From Rhodococcus sp. KRD162 (GTDB lineage Bacteria > Actinomycetota > Actinomycetes > Mycobacteriales > Mycobacteriaceae), in NCBI RefSeq assembly GCF_017168335.1, contig NZ_JABFAU010000050.1, positions 1 through 41,324 of the forward strand: a stretch of DNA of 41,324 bases, given 5' to 3'. Under the pieces are notes generated by a model, which made no database searches, was not told the DNA's origin, and was given only the letters and a program-made list of their open reading frames with translations. Within the stretch, counting starts at the first letter, position 1. Each line of letters begins with the position of its first letter. The translations under genes were made by a program, and so were the position numbers. This document shows, piece after piece, positions 28,095-37,511 of the stretch.

Positions 28095-30770
28095 TCAGCG
28101 CCGAGGCGCCGACATCTGCGTTGCCCGGCGGAACTCCGCCACCGCGAACCACGCATGCTCACTGCTGTCGTCCTCGACGGCGCGCAACGCGTCAGCGGTG
28201 AGTACACCGAGCCACTGCTCGAGGTACCCGGCACGGTCGGAGTCGTTGTTCCACAACGCACCTGACGCGCGCCCCAACGCGGACAGGTACTGATCGCCGC
28301 TCATCACCATCGTCCGCATCGCCATCTGCCGGATCTCGCTCGCGAGGTCGATGTCCTCGATCCGGACGACGTCACGGCGACTACGGGCGGTCGGCGCCAG
28401 CAGCTTCGACTCTGCGATGCTCTCGATCTCCGACGGCGGCTGGGTCACCACCTCGATACCCGGCAACGCGACACCCTTGTCTGTGGTCAGCACGTAGGCG
28501 AGCTTGCCGAGATCGTGGGCGGTCGCATCGAACGCGGCCAGCTTCGCTGCCGGGTTCACGTATCCGCACCACTGCCGGTAGAAGGTGTCGTCGACGACCT
28601 CCGACAACAGCACGGTGTCGGTGGGCAACGCACTTTCCCGAGCCAGGTACGACACACCGTGCGCTGTCGCCAGCACGTAGGTGGTTGCCGTCTCGGACTC
28701 GAACACACCCATCGCGGACGCGGTCACCGAGTTGCTCGACAGCTGCTGCAGGCGCAGCAACGCCAACCGAGTGTGAGCCCCGGCGATCTGCTTGCGCAGC
28801 AACGTCAGGAACGCCACACCTGATGCGGCAGCGGCGATCTGCTCGGCGCCGGTCGGCGCAGGCGGGGTGTGCCCGCTGCTCGACGGCACAGCGTCGTCGA
28901 GGCGGTGACGGCCTTCGCCGAGCGGCTGACGCTGCGCGGCCGGAGCGGAACCGGAACCGCCACCGGGAGCGTTCGTTGCCGGTGCGTTGGCGGCGCCAGC
29001 TGCGGGCGGTGCGGCCATGACGGGACCACCCGAACCGTACGGCGCCATTGGCGCGGCAGCAGCCGGAGCGGCAGCCGCAGCGGTAGCGGGGGCACCGCCG
29101 GTGGGGGCTGACGCGGCCGGAGCTGCGGACTCACGAGTGCCGACCTCCGCTGCGGATGTTTCCGTGCGGATCGCGTCGATGTGCTGCGGCCCCTGCAAGC
29201 CCAACGTGTCGGCGCTGACAGCGCCGTCCGGGCCGGTCGAGACGAAGCCGACCGAGGTGTTCATCGCACCCCGTGCTGCGTCGGTGACACCGTTGACGCC
29301 ATTCTGAGCTGCGTCGGCTGCGCCGGAGATCGCAGAGTTCACATCGGTCTGCAGACGGGTGATCGGGTCCACCGGAGTAGCTGCTTCGGAGGTCGGGTGA
29401 GCGGGGATCGAGCCGTCTTCCGGAGCTTCCGGTGCCGGTTCGGCAGCAGCGTCCTCTGCACCCTTGTCGCCGTCGGCTGGAGCGTCCTCGCCGTCGGCTT
29501 TGGCGTCTCCGTCCGCGGGGGCGTCGGCAGCCGCGTCGCCGGACTCGCCACCGGCATCCGCGTCCGCGTCGGCATCGGCGCCGGTTCCTTCAGGATCGGC
29601 GAGGACCGCTTCCACTGCTTCGGTGAGAGCCGCCTCCACGTCCTCCTGCGAATTCGCGCTACTGAGTTCTGTCTTCAATCCGTCCGCAGCGTCGGCAGCA
29701 CCAGCGAGGCCGCTCTGCTGCAGAAGACCGTTGACCGCCGACTGTCCGGCCGCACCGACCTGATTCGCCAGACCGCCTTGCCCGGCGATGTTGCCGAGCG
29801 CGCTCTGTCCACCAGCAGCAGCACCAGCCTGACCCTGCGGGTTCAGGAACCCTGCTGCCGCGCTGCCGACCATCTGACCGATCTGATTGAGCGGGGATGG
29901 CTGAGCACCCACCATGCCGGGCATGCCGTTCATCCCGAAACCGCCCATCCCGGCCATGCCGCCCATCCCGGTCATGCCGTATCCCCCGAGACCGGCTGCC
30001 ATCGCTTGCTGCGCGGCCATCGCCTGCTGCATCGCCATCGCCTGCTGCTGCGCCATCGCCTGCTGCTGGGGTGTTCCCGCCATTCCACCGGCCCCGGCCC
30101 CGGCACCGGCGCCCTGGCCAGTGATGCCGGACAGCACCCCTGACGTGAAGTCCACTGCAGCGGTACCCGCGGCCTGACCCATCGCTTGCGCGTTCGTCGT
30201 GTCAGCACCCGGAACCTCAACGGTCCCTTCAGCGATCGCCGGACCACCACCAGCGCCACTGGTGGCGCCCAACGCTGTCACCACACCTTCGTAGGCGCCG
30301 CTGAACCCCGCCTGGATGTTCGCGATCGCGCTCTGCGCCTGCGCCACCAAACTCGACTTCGCCGCCTCCAACTCCAACGGCGTCCACCCCTCGACAGCGG
30401 CCTGCGCCGTCGTCGCCGCGAGCTGGGTGTGGAACTGGTCGTCGGTCGCGTTCATCGCGGCCTTCGCTTCTTCGATGTTGATCGCCGCGGCGTCGAGGTG
30501 CGACGCAGCCTCGGCATGACGATCACCAGAGGTGTTCAGAGCATTCGATTCTTCACCGAGCTTGTCCTGCAAGGCATTACCGGCATTGCCGCGCAGAGAA
30601 TCCGCAGTACCTGCACCAGCAGTGGACACGGCATCAGCGCCCGACGCTGCGGACTCTGCCAGCTTGCGCTGATTTTCGGCGTCGGCACGGAACTTGTCCT
30701 CATCCTTGCTGATCCACGCACTACCGAGGATCAGAGCGGATTCCGGATTCGCATTGGGTTGGATGGCCAC
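28095..30770 (-). CDS. Large ESX-type secreted protein with N-terminal helical and C-terminal conserved domain
   Basis: The protein has 891 residues from GTG 30770 (GAGAGG upstream). Residues 1-170 are amphipathic helices (DKFRADAENQRKLAESAASG, AASHLDAAAINIEEAKAAMN) like EspB/PPE-type or WXG-type secreted proteins. Residues 220-300 are Gly/Met/Gln-rich (QQQAMAQQQAMAMQQAMA), 395-465 acidic Asp/Ala/Glu, then Pro/Ala linkers. Residues about 642-891 form a compact domain (SAMGVFESETATTYVLATAH, DTFYRQWCGYVNPAAKLAAF, ...EHAWFAVAEFRRA) resembling the mycobacterial DUF5632/DUF5631 pair as I recall it. It is the last gene of the secretion-like operon. An exported or envelope role is inferred. Confidence 0.75.
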   Translation of the reverse strand: MAIQPNANPESALILGSAWISKDEDKFRADAENQRKLAESAASGADAVSTAGAGTADSLRGNAGNALQDKLGEESNALNTSGDRHAEAASHLDAAAINIEEAKAAMNATDDQFHTQLAATTAQAAVEGWTPLELEAAKSSLVAQAQSAIANIQAGFSGAYEGVVTALGATSGAGGGPAIAEGTVEVPGADTTNAQAMGQAAGTAAVDFTSGVLSGITGQGAGAGAGAGGMAGTPQQQAMAQQQAMAMQQAMAAQQAMAAGLGGYGMTGMGGMAGMGGFGMNGMPGMVGAQPSPLNQIGQMVGSAAAGFLNPQGQAGAAAGGQSALGNIAGQGGLANQVGAAGQSAVNGLLQQSGLAGAADAADGLKTELSSANSQEDVEAALTEAVEAVLADPEGTGADADADADAGGESGDAAADAPADGDAKADGEDAPADGDKGAEDAAAEPAPEAPEDGSIPAHPTSEAATPVDPITRLQTDVNSAISGAADAAQNGVNGVTDAARGAMNTSVGFVSTGPDGAVSADTLGLQGPQHIDAIRTETSAAEVGTRESAAPAASAPTGGAPATAAAAAPAAAAPMAPYGSGGPVMAAPPAAGAANAPATNAPGGGSGSAPAAQRQPLGEGRHRLDDAVPSSSGHTPPAPTGAEQIAAAASGVAFLTLLRKQIAGAHTRLALLRLQQLSSNSVTASAMGVFESETATTYVLATAHGVSYLARESALPTDTVLLSEVVDDTFYRQWCGYVNPAAKLAAFDATAHDLGKLAYVLTTDKGVALPGIEVVTQPPSEIESIAESKLLAPTARSRRDVVRIEDIDLASEIRQMAMRTMVMSGDQYLSALGRASGALWNNDSDRAGYLEQWLGVLTADALRAVEDDSSEHAWFAVAEFRRATQMSAPRR

Positions 30771-30831
30771 GGTCAGACCCTCTCGGTCGGTGCCGCATCG
30801 CCGCGGCGTCGTGCATTGCTGTTCATCGTCT

Positions 30832-31095
30832 TTAGCGCCAGTTCATCGGCGAGGCCGGGGCGACCTGCGGCGCGACAGGTGGAGCGACCGGCGGCGCAGC
30901 GGAGGACGCAGGCCCGAAGTCGAGCCGATTCGGATCATCGACACCGACCCCGTCGGCTTCGTCCATGAGGTTGTTCACCGTCTCCATCACGGACGTCTCG
31001 AACTGCTCGCTCGTGACATCTCCAAGCTGCGAGATCACCAGCATCGGTCCGCTACCGAACCACATTCCTCGTATTCCACCGCTGCTGTCACTCAT
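30832..31095 (-). CDS. Hypothetical 87-residue protein of the secretion-like operon
   Basis: GGGGAGG precedes ATG 31095. The protein begins GGIRGMWFGSGPMLVISQLG then TSEQFETSVMETVNNLMDEA and ends in a Pro/Ala/Val repeat (APPVAPPVAPQVAP). The first half looks like a strand-helix domain, the tail is disordered. It has no signal peptide. It may be a chaperone or small component linked to the 891-residue protein next to it. Confidence 0.65.
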   Translation of the reverse strand: MSDSSGGIRGMWFGSGPMLVISQLGDVTSEQFETSVMETVNNLMDEADGVGVDDPNRLDFGPASSAAPPVAPPVAPQVAPASPMNWR

Positions 31096-31121
31096 CGCGC
31101 TTTCCTCCCCATTTCGCCGTA

Positions 31122-32225
31122 TCAGTATCCGACATAACTTCCGTGCCTTCTCGCTGCATAAAACTCGTCCAATCCGGTGCCGTCTGGACTGATGCTATAT
31201 CGATCCATCATGTAATTGATCGCTGCGCCAGCGGACGCTTCAGGGTCGTAAATGTTGTTACTCGTCCCCGCCGCGTGATGCGCGGCGAACGTCGTCGGAA
31301 TCGTCTGCCATGGACCACGCGACGACTGTGCTGGCGAGCCGTCTACCTGCGTCGCACCAACAGCATTCGAATCCCAGTTGTTGACCGCGTCTGCATCGTT
31401 ACTGGACTCCGATTCCGCCATGTACAGCAGAATGTCCTTCCATTTCGCACGCGCCGCCGGATCTTCGACGCCCGTTTTGTCGAGCGCCGAATCGACATAC
31501 TTCGACATCTCTTCAGTCGTCTGGACACCGTGAGTTTTGTTGTACTCAACTTGACCCACATCGATCGGTTCAGGACTGGTCGAACCGTTCCATTTCTTAC
31601 CCGCCTCGGCGCCCACTTCCGCACCACCTGACGCGCCACTGTCACCGGAATCGATCAACGCTGCGAGATCATTCGGATCGACCAGAATCGTTCCCGCAGG
31701 AAGCCCAGCCGTCACACCCGCCGACGCCGCATTCATCGTCTGCTGCATGATCGCCTGCTGCATCATCGACTGCTGCGCCTTCATCGACTGCTGCTGCTGT
31801 TGCTGCGCCGCCGCGGCCATCATCTGCTGCTGCTGAGCTGCCACCGCCTGCTGTTGCTGCTGGGCAGCCATCAACTGCGACTGCTGCGAGGGCTGCGCAC
31901 TCATCTGCGTAGGTGAGAGTGTCGCCGTCGACGACCGCGACGACGCCGGAGACGCCCCGGTCGGCGCAGCACCGACCGCAGCACCGGACTCCTCGTCCGC
32001 ATTCGTCAAACCCTGTGCAGCAGAAGCACCGTCGGTAGCAGTGTCAGCAGCGCGGTCACTGTCTTCCGCCGTCCGATCAGACAACGCCCGCAGCAGATCG
32101 GCGACTTTCGGGTCATCGCTCTGCGGTTCGTCCGACTTCGCGTCATTCGCGACTTCCTCGACCTGCCCGCGACCGCGGTCCAGCGCCGCGGTCGCTTCAG
32201 CTTCGTCGACGACAATTTCAGCCAT
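31122..32225 (-). CDS. Lytic-transglycosylase-like protein with secretion-type N-terminus
   Basis: The 367-residue protein has an N-terminal helical module (residues 1-75) that resembles that of the NlpC/P60 protein at 36474, a Gln/Met-rich centre (110-165), and a C-terminal lysozyme-fold domain (about 235-345): KDILLYMAESESSNDADAVN, NNWDSNAVGA, RGPWQTIPTTFAAHHAAGTS, NNIYDPEASAGAAINYMMDR. Candidate catalytic Glu are 271 and 273. This matches SLT/resuscitation-type transglycosylases that cut peptidoglycan glycan strands. It has no Sec signal, so export by type VII secretion is inferred. It presumably helps open the cell wall. Confidence 0.8.
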   Translation of the reverse strand: MAEIVVDEAEATAALDRGRGQVEEVANDAKSDEPQSDDPKVADLLRALSDRTAEDSDRAADTATDGASAAQGLTNADEESGAAVGAAPTGASPASSRSSTATLSPTQMSAQPSQQSQLMAAQQQQQAVAAQQQQMMAAAAQQQQQQSMKAQQSMMQQAIMQQTMNAASAGVTAGLPAGTILVDPNDLAALIDSGDSGASGGAEVGAEAGKKWNGSTSPEPIDVGQVEYNKTHGVQTTEEMSKYVDSALDKTGVEDPAARAKWKDILLYMAESESSNDADAVNNWDSNAVGATQVDGSPAQSSRGPWQTIPTTFAAHHAAGTSNNIYDPEASAGAAINYMMDRYSISPDGTGLDEFYAARRHGSYVGY

Positions 32226-32240
32226 GGGTCACTACTTCCG

Positions 32241-34865
32241 TTAGTCGCCGACCGGAACGGACGGCTCGGCTGGCGTGGATCCTTGGGTGGTGTCGGAGGT
32301 CTGGATCGACGCATGCGGCAACGGCATGCTCTCGCTCGGCTGCGGTTCCGCAGCCGGAGCACCAGCGGGCGCTGGAGCGTCAGCAGGGGCCGGAGCAGGA
32401 GCCGCAGCGTCAACCGCGGGAGCCGGAGCACCCGGCGCCGGAGCCGGACCATCTACCGCCTGAGCATTCGGAGCCGGAGCTGCCGCATCCTCGAGACGGA
32501 AAATGCCCTGACCGTCGTCACTGAAATGCGCGATGTCGCCGATCGGGCGCACCTCACCGCCACTGAGAACCCTCTCGTCACCGAGATACAGCCCATTGTG
32601 GTTGCCCTCACCCATGATCAAGTCACCAGGACGCAGATCCGCGGTCGGAACGATACTGCCGATCGGATCCCCCACCGGAGGCAACGTGTAACCCGCCTGC
32701 GTCGCAGCTTCCTGGATCGTCGGCGCCGACGTCCCGTCACTCGGGTTCAAGATCTCCGCCATCTTCGCGCTACGCGAATCCTCGAATTCCACGATCTTCC
32801 CACCGATTTCGGCGGTCTTCTTCTCCGGAACGTCACTCTTCGTGTCGTCCGCGGCGGGATCCATCGAATGCAACGCTTCCTCCGCCGGAGTCGCCGCGCC
32901 GCCTGCCGCAGCCGGTGCCGCCGGGGGCGCGTCATTCGTTGCGGGAGCTACCGGTTCGGCGACTTCACCGTCCTTCTTCTCCGCCTCGGCTGCACCGTCC
33001 TTGCCCTTCTTGTCCTTCTCGGCATTCGCCAACTTGTCAGCGACAGTGCTGTCCGCCTTCGCTTCCTTGGCGCCGCCCATCAGATCACGCAGCTTCGATT
33101 CCAGCTTCGACTTGTCGAGCTTCGACTCTGCGGGCTGCTGCAACGCCGACCCCAACCCATTCGCCGCATTCGCGAGCGGATTCTGCATCTGCGAAGCAAA
33201 CGGGTTCGAATTCCCCAACTGAGCGAACGGGTTCGAATTCCCCATCTGACCCAAAGGGTTCGAGTTCCCCAACTGACTCAACGGGTTCGTCGGCGTCGTC
33301 GGATTTGCCGCAGCGCCGGGCTGAACACCAAGACCCTTCAGCGCGTCCAGGACGTCCTGCTTCGACTTTCCACTGTCCGCGCCGGACTTGGATTCGGACG
33401 GCGTGATCGGGGTGCTCGAGGTCGAGGGGCTGATCTTGCTGGGGGACGACGACTGTCCACCCGCGCCAGCCTGCGGGAGAACCCCGGCCCCAGACTTCCT
33501 ATCGGCATTCGTTCCTGGCAGGCTGGGCACCAGGGGTGTCGTTGATGCACTGACCGGCGGAGTCCACCCGGCGAACGTCTTCCCCGCTTCCTGCAGATAC
33601 GAGTCCTGCTGCGTCGCGAATGCCTCGACCTTGCCCGCGAGCTGCCCCATGTTGCTCGCTTCCACATCCGCAGTCCACGGGAACAAACCGGCACCGGAGT
33701 TCGAAATCTCCTCACGGGCAGAGCTGTTCGCATCACGCAAATCCATGTAGAGCTTGTTGGTGTCGTTCGCGGTCGTGGCAACGAGATTCGACATCATCGG
33801 CAAAATGACCGACCCGAATTCCTCGAGCGAATCGAGAGTCTGCTTCATCGCGACCGAAGCCTTCGCAACCACCTGCTCGTCGCGGTACTTACGCAGGATG
33901 CCGTCAAGCTCTTCCCGCAGCCCAGTCGAGGTCGCGGTGAGTTCCTCGAGGATCGCAGTGCTCGCCTCGAACGTCGGGGTGTTCGCGATCGCCGGGGCGG
34001 TCGGATGCCACACCTTCGCCGGGTCGAACTTGAACGCCGCATCGTTGAACGCCACCATCTCGGCGTCCTTGGTGTCGATGACCGAGTCCCGGTCACCGTC
34101 GTGCGTCAACGGCAGGAACTGGGTACGCGGAGGCTCGGGAGGCGCATCCAGCGCCGGAGAGTTGTTGGTCCCGAACAACTTCCCGATCATGTTGTTCACG
34201 AACCGGCGCATACTGCTGTCGAACAACCACGACGCAGCCAAAACCGCCAAGCCGACAGCCCAGCCCGGGCCGGGAATCGCGAACGCGGCGAACCGCAGTC
34301 CGATCCGCGCCGCCATCGCGGCAGCCTTCGGCCCGACACGAGGACCGACAGTCCGCAGCGCCCCCTGCGCCAAGTTCACCACCGTGCGCCCACCGGGCAG
34401 TTTCGACGCCAAACCCGTTGTCGCCTTGGTAGCGACGTTCGAACCGAACTTGCTGAACACACTGCGCGCACCGGCCGTGCCGTCCTTGACCTTGCCCAGC
34501 ATCGACACCTTCGAGGTGCCGTTCGCGGCCTGCACCGCCGCAACGCGCGTGCGGACAGCTTCCGGCGCATTGTTGAGCCGGATCTTGTCCTTGACACTGG
34601 CCTTCAGCGGCCCAGTGACATTCGTGGACACCTTCGGCGCCAACGCAGTGGTTCCGAGCGCCACCGCACCCCACCGACCCCAGTCGGACGCATCACCAAA
34701 GGGAGGAGCCGCTTCCGGAACGACGGACGGTGACGCCTGAATCTGGCTGACAGGGTTCGCAAGAGCGGACTGCGGCAGCCCGGCATCCGGACTGATCGCA
34801 TCGAGCAGACCTCCATTGCCCGACGTCGAAGACGGGTTGAGCGCATCAGCGATGGACGTGGTCAT
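32241..34865 (-). CDS. 874-residue ESX-associated protein with central hydrophobic segment and C-terminal NlpC/P60-like strands
   Basis: The N-terminal 270 residues include a hydrophobic stretch (RFAAFAIPGPGWAVGLAVLA at about 195-215). Residues 290-460 are helical with long heptads (ASTAILEELTATSTGLREEL). The centre is Pro/Ser/Ala with a 9-residue tandem repeat (NPFAQLGNS). At 744-793 LRPGDLIMGEGNHNGLYLGD then RVLSGGEVRPI look like the C-terminal strands of an NlpC/P60 domain, but no catalytic Cys is seen, so it is probably inactive. The last 80 residues are Pro/Ala. It overlaps the upstream gene by ATGA. The exact family is not recognised. Confidence 0.7.
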   Translation of the reverse strand: MTTSIADALNPSSTSGNGGLLDAISPDAGLPQSALANPVSQIQASPSVVPEAAPPFGDASDWGRWGAVALGTTALAPKVSTNVTGPLKASVKDKIRLNNAPEAVRTRVAAVQAANGTSKVSMLGKVKDGTAGARSVFSKFGSNVATKATTGLASKLPGGRTVVNLAQGALRTVGPRVGPKAAAMAARIGLRFAAFAIPGPGWAVGLAVLAASWLFDSSMRRFVNNMIGKLFGTNNSPALDAPPEPPRTQFLPLTHDGDRDSVIDTKDAEMVAFNDAAFKFDPAKVWHPTAPAIANTPTFEASTAILEELTATSTGLREELDGILRKYRDEQVVAKASVAMKQTLDSLEEFGSVILPMMSNLVATTANDTNKLYMDLRDANSSAREEISNSGAGLFPWTADVEASNMGQLAGKVEAFATQQDSYLQEAGKTFAGWTPPVSASTTPLVPSLPGTNADRKSGAGVLPQAGAGGQSSSPSKISPSTSSTPITPSESKSGADSGKSKQDVLDALKGLGVQPGAAANPTTPTNPLSQLGNSNPLGQMGNSNPFAQLGNSNPFASQMQNPLANAANGLGSALQQPAESKLDKSKLESKLRDLMGGAKEAKADSTVADKLANAEKDKKGKDGAAEAEKKDGEVAEPVAPATNDAPPAAPAAAGGAATPAEEALHSMDPAADDTKSDVPEKKTAEIGGKIVEFEDSRSAKMAEILNPSDGTSAPTIQEAATQAGYTLPPVGDPIGSIVPTADLRPGDLIMGEGNHNGLYLGDERVLSGGEVRPIGDIAHFSDDGQGIFRLEDAAAPAPNAQAVDGPAPAPGAPAPAVDAAAPAPAPADAPAPAGAPAAEPQPSESMPLPHASIQTSDTTQGSTPAEPSVPVGD
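33194..33289 (-). repeat. 27-bp tandem repeat inside the 874-residue protein gene
   Basis: Units at 33194-33220, 33221-33247 and 33248-33274 and a partial at 33275-33289 share the core CGGGTTCGAATTCCCCA. Each encodes nine residues of the NPFAQLGNS type. Unit number may vary between strains. Confidence 0.85.
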
Positions 34866-36154
34866 GTGAACCTCCCTTTCTGGTTGTCGATGATCGGGTC
34901 GAGGGTTTTGACGTCGTCGCCGTAGACGTCAGGATCGGCATTCTTGATCTGCGGCTGATCTTTCGGATCTCTAGGTGGCCCACCGGGATTACCGCCCATA
35001 GGCCCCATCGGAGCCATCGGCATTCCACCCGCACGGGCAGCCGGTGCTGCAGTCGACGGAGACGCCTGCGACGCTGCCGCGGCAGCACGCGCAGCCTGCG
35101 ACTCGGACACCCCGGTCGGCGACGATGCATTCGACCAGGACGTCGGTTGCACCAATCGCGGCGCGGCAATAGCACTGGAACCGCCAGACAACCCACCACC
35201 GGATGCGCCAGCTCCACCACTGGAACCCAAGGACGACGACGGAGCACTCGAACTGCTTCCCGCCCGGTCAGGCCGGATTCGGTCGAGCAAGCTGTTGAAC
35301 TCCCGGTCGGACATCGTGCTCGCCTGACCTGCACTGGTCACTGTCCCGGGAAGGGTGTAGCCCGGCACGACCTGCGGACCGAACCGGCCGGTAATTCCCG
35401 GCTGGTTCATCATCCCCGCCTGCGGATACATCATCGGGGCCACGCCAGCGCCAGCAGCCGCGACTGGAGTGCCCGAGGCCAGTACGTCCTCCACCGACGC
35501 GCGACCGGAGCCGCCTCCTGCACTCTCAGATGAGGAATCCGATCCCCGGCTCGACACACCACCAGCTGACGATGGACTGCTCGTGCCTGAACCACGTCCT
35601 GAGCTTGCACCGGCACCTGAACCACCGACAGATGCCCCGGAGCCGGATCCAGGTGTCGAAATGCCCGAGCCGCTACGCCGGTCCGGTCCGCCCGGGATGA
35701 TGGCGCTGTTGATCTGCTCGCCAAGGCGCCCCTGCGCTTCGAGGAAAACCCGGACAGCGTCCCGGCGACGTTGGGAGAGTTCGGTGTAGCGCTGGTTTGC
35801 GGCCTCAACAGCCGCCAGGTTCGACACGTCGAGGACGGTGGGCAGCATCGTGACCGGGCTGGACACACTTGGGCTCGCCGCCTGCAGGGCTTGAAGCTCT
35901 TGCAGAGCCGCCTCGACCTCGGCGAGGGTCGGGGCGGTGGAGACGAAGGTCGATTCGGTCGCCTTGTGTTCTTCCGCCACGGCTTCGAGTTGACTGAGCA
36001 CGGCACTGAACTCGTCCAATTTGCTGCTCAGCGCTTGCTTCTGTTCGTTCAACGCTTCACCGAACGCGCCGGTGACGCCTTCGGTGTTCACGGCTGCAAC
36101 GACGGATGCTTCGTTGTCGATCTCTTCGGCGAACTGGCCGAAAGGCCCGCTCAT
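34862..36154 (-). CDS. 430-residue ESX-like helical protein with Ser/Gly-rich region
   Basis: Residues 1-155 are amphipathic helices with coiled-coil character (FGEALNEQKQALSSKLDEFS, AVLSQLEAVAEEHKATESTF, AAVEAANQRYTELSQRRRDA). Residues 160-300 are Ser/Gly/Pro-rich. The end contains DPKDQPQIKNADPDVYGDDV. It has no transmembrane segment. The plan (helical head, disordered tail) resembles large ESX secretion-associated proteins. It overlaps its neighbours on both sides by ATGA (34862-34865 and 36151-36154). Confidence 0.7.
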   Translation of the reverse strand: MSGPFGQFAEEIDNEASVVAAVNTEGVTGAFGEALNEQKQALSSKLDEFSAVLSQLEAVAEEHKATESTFVSTAPTLAEVEAALQELQALQAASPSVSSPVTMLPTVLDVSNLAAVEAANQRYTELSQRRRDAVRVFLEAQGRLGEQINSAIIPGGPDRRSGSGISTPGSGSGASVGGSGAGASSGRGSGTSSPSSAGGVSSRGSDSSSESAGGGSGRASVEDVLASGTPVAAAGAGVAPMMYPQAGMMNQPGITGRFGPQVVPGYTLPGTVTSAGQASTMSDREFNSLLDRIRPDRAGSSSSAPSSSLGSSGGAGASGGGLSGGSSAIAAPRLVQPTSWSNASSPTGVSESQAARAAAAASQASPSTAAPAARAGGMPMAPMGPMGGNPGGPPRDPKDQPQIKNADPDVYGDDVKTLDPIIDNQKGRFT

Positions 36155-36468
36155 GACTGCCGCAGCCGCTGTTGGAGGTCTTGATGCCAGTCTTCGAACG
36201 CGCCGCGGATGATGACGTTGATGTAGATCGCGAGTTCGACGTTCGGGTCGCGCTCTGCCGTCCGCGGCATATTGCGGTAGTAATCGAGCACAGATTCGTG
36301 GATCTCGAACTTCGTCAATCGGTTTTGCTGAACGACAGCCAGAACAGATGGATGCTCCGGGTTGTCTCCGGCTACGCCCATTGCTTCTAGATAGGCCTCG
36401 TGGATCCGCGTTTCGGACCTTCTCACGCTGGCGGCAGTGTCGACCATCGTTTGTAGAGACTCGTGCAT
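36151..36468 (-). CDS. Small helical protein of the secretion-like operon
   Basis: From ATG 36468 the 105-residue protein is helical throughout (TMVDTAASVRRSETRIHEAY, FEIHESVLDYYRNMPRTAER, ELAIYINVIIRGAFEDWHQD). There is no WXG motif. Size and operon place suggest a small ESX-type partner or an EspG-like accessory, but no family is recognised. Longer in-frame starts run into the next gene and are not supported. Confidence 0.65.
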   Translation of the reverse strand: MHESLQTMVDTAASVRRSETRIHEAYLEAMGVAGDNPEHPSVLAVVQQNRLTKFEIHESVLDYYRNMPRTAERDPNVELAIYINVIIRGAFEDWHQDLQQRLRQS

Positions 36469-36473
36469 TTCTC

Positions 36474-37511
36474 TCACATCCTTTTGATGACGGAAGGCGT
36501 CATTTCTGAGATCTTCACCTTGTCGCCGGACTGAGGTGCTTCGAGGACTTTTCCGTCGCCGAGGTACACCTGAACGTGGCCGGGACCACCGCCGCCGCTG
36601 AAGCTGGAATTGGGGAACACGAAGTCGCCGGGTTTCGCCTCGGCGAGGGAGACTTCCGTACCTGCCGCGTACTGGGCCTGCGATGTGCGAGGGACTTCCA
36701 CCCCGGTGTCTTGGTAGTGCACGTACCGGGAGAGACCCGAGCAGTCGAAGCCGACCTTGTTGTAGTCGCCATTCGCGTCGGCGGCACCGCCACCGTCGGA
36801 GATGCCCTGGCTCGGGCCTTCCAGCGTTCCGCCGCCCCATGCGTAAGGCAGGTCGGCAGCGACCACCGATTTCGCTATCTCTGCGACGCTGCCACCGCCA
36901 GCGTTGAGCGAGATCTCCTCGGACGAAGAGACGTCGCCGCCTCTGTCGGCCAGCGCTTCGGCGAGCTTGACCTGCTGTTCAGGACTCAATGCGACCTTGC
37001 CTGCCATCGAGGTAGGAGCCTTGGCCTGAGTTGCCGCCTGCGCCAACGGCGCCACCATGTTCGCGGCGTTCATCAGGTTCGAGACGGGACTCGACACCGG
37101 GTTCATCATCTGACTCGGCATCGGCTGACTCATCGGCTGCAACCCCGACATCTGCGCGAGCGCAGCCGGGGTGACCTGGACACTCGGCTGGACCCTGGCA
37201 CCTGCACCGCCAGCAACGCCAGCGCCGGACGTTCCAGCAGCACCGCCGACGGGGACGGCACCGGCCGCACCGGAACCTTCGGCGTCGCTCACTTCCATCG
37301 TTCGAGCGGCACCGGCACCTTTGTCGAGTGTTCCCTCTGCTTTGTCTTTCTCTTCCTGTGTCGCGCCGCTCAGCTTGTCGAGAGCTTCAGCGACCCGGGG
37401 ATCATCGGCATTGACGTCACCGCGTTCGCCGCCGAGCGCGTCATTCAACGCCGTTTTCGCGTGTGCGACTGTGTCGCCCACTGCACCGGCGTCGAAGCTG
37501 ATTTCCGTCAC
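36474..37511 (-). CDS. NlpC/P60 peptidoglycan peptidase
   Basis: The 345-residue protein has an N-terminal module (1-75) similar to that of the transglycosylase-like protein at 31122 (DDPRVAEALDKLSGATQEEK), a Gly/Ala/Pro linker and a C-terminal NlpC/P60 domain: LPYAWGGGTLEGPSQGISDG, GFDCSGLSRYVHYQDTG with C257, EAKPGDFVFPNSSF and GPGHVQVYLGDGKVLEAP with H312. This is the RipA-like arrangement for cleaving D-Glu-mDAP bonds in wall peptides. There is no Sec signal. Its GTG start overlaps the upstream stop (GTGA). It is probably secreted by type VII secretion. Confidence 0.88.
   Translation of the reverse strand: MTEISFDAGAVGDTVAHAKTALNDALGGERGDVNADDPRVAEALDKLSGATQEEKDKAEGTLDKGAGAARTMEVSDAEGSGAAGAVPVGGAAGTSGAGVAGGAGARVQPSVQVTPAALAQMSGLQPMSQPMPSQMMNPVSSPVSNLMNAANMVAPLAQAATQAKAPTSMAGKVALSPEQQVKLAEALADRGGDVSSSEEISLNAGGGSVAEIAKSVVAADLPYAWGGGTLEGPSQGISDGGGAADANGDYNKVGFDCSGLSRYVHYQDTGVEVPRTSQAQYAAGTEVSLAEAKPGDFVFPNSSFSGGGGPGHVQVYLGDGKVLEAPQSGDKVKISEMTPSVIKRM

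Noticed and set aside
29181..30143. A 320-codon plus-strand frame antisense to the 891-residue protein
   Set aside because: Shadow frame over Gly/Ala/Gln repeats with no domain or ribosome-binding site.
32283..33545. A 420-codon plus-strand frame antisense to the 874-residue protein gene
   Set aside because: The Arg/Ser-rich composition is typical of an antisense shadow, and the minus-strand gene has operon overlaps and domain patterns.
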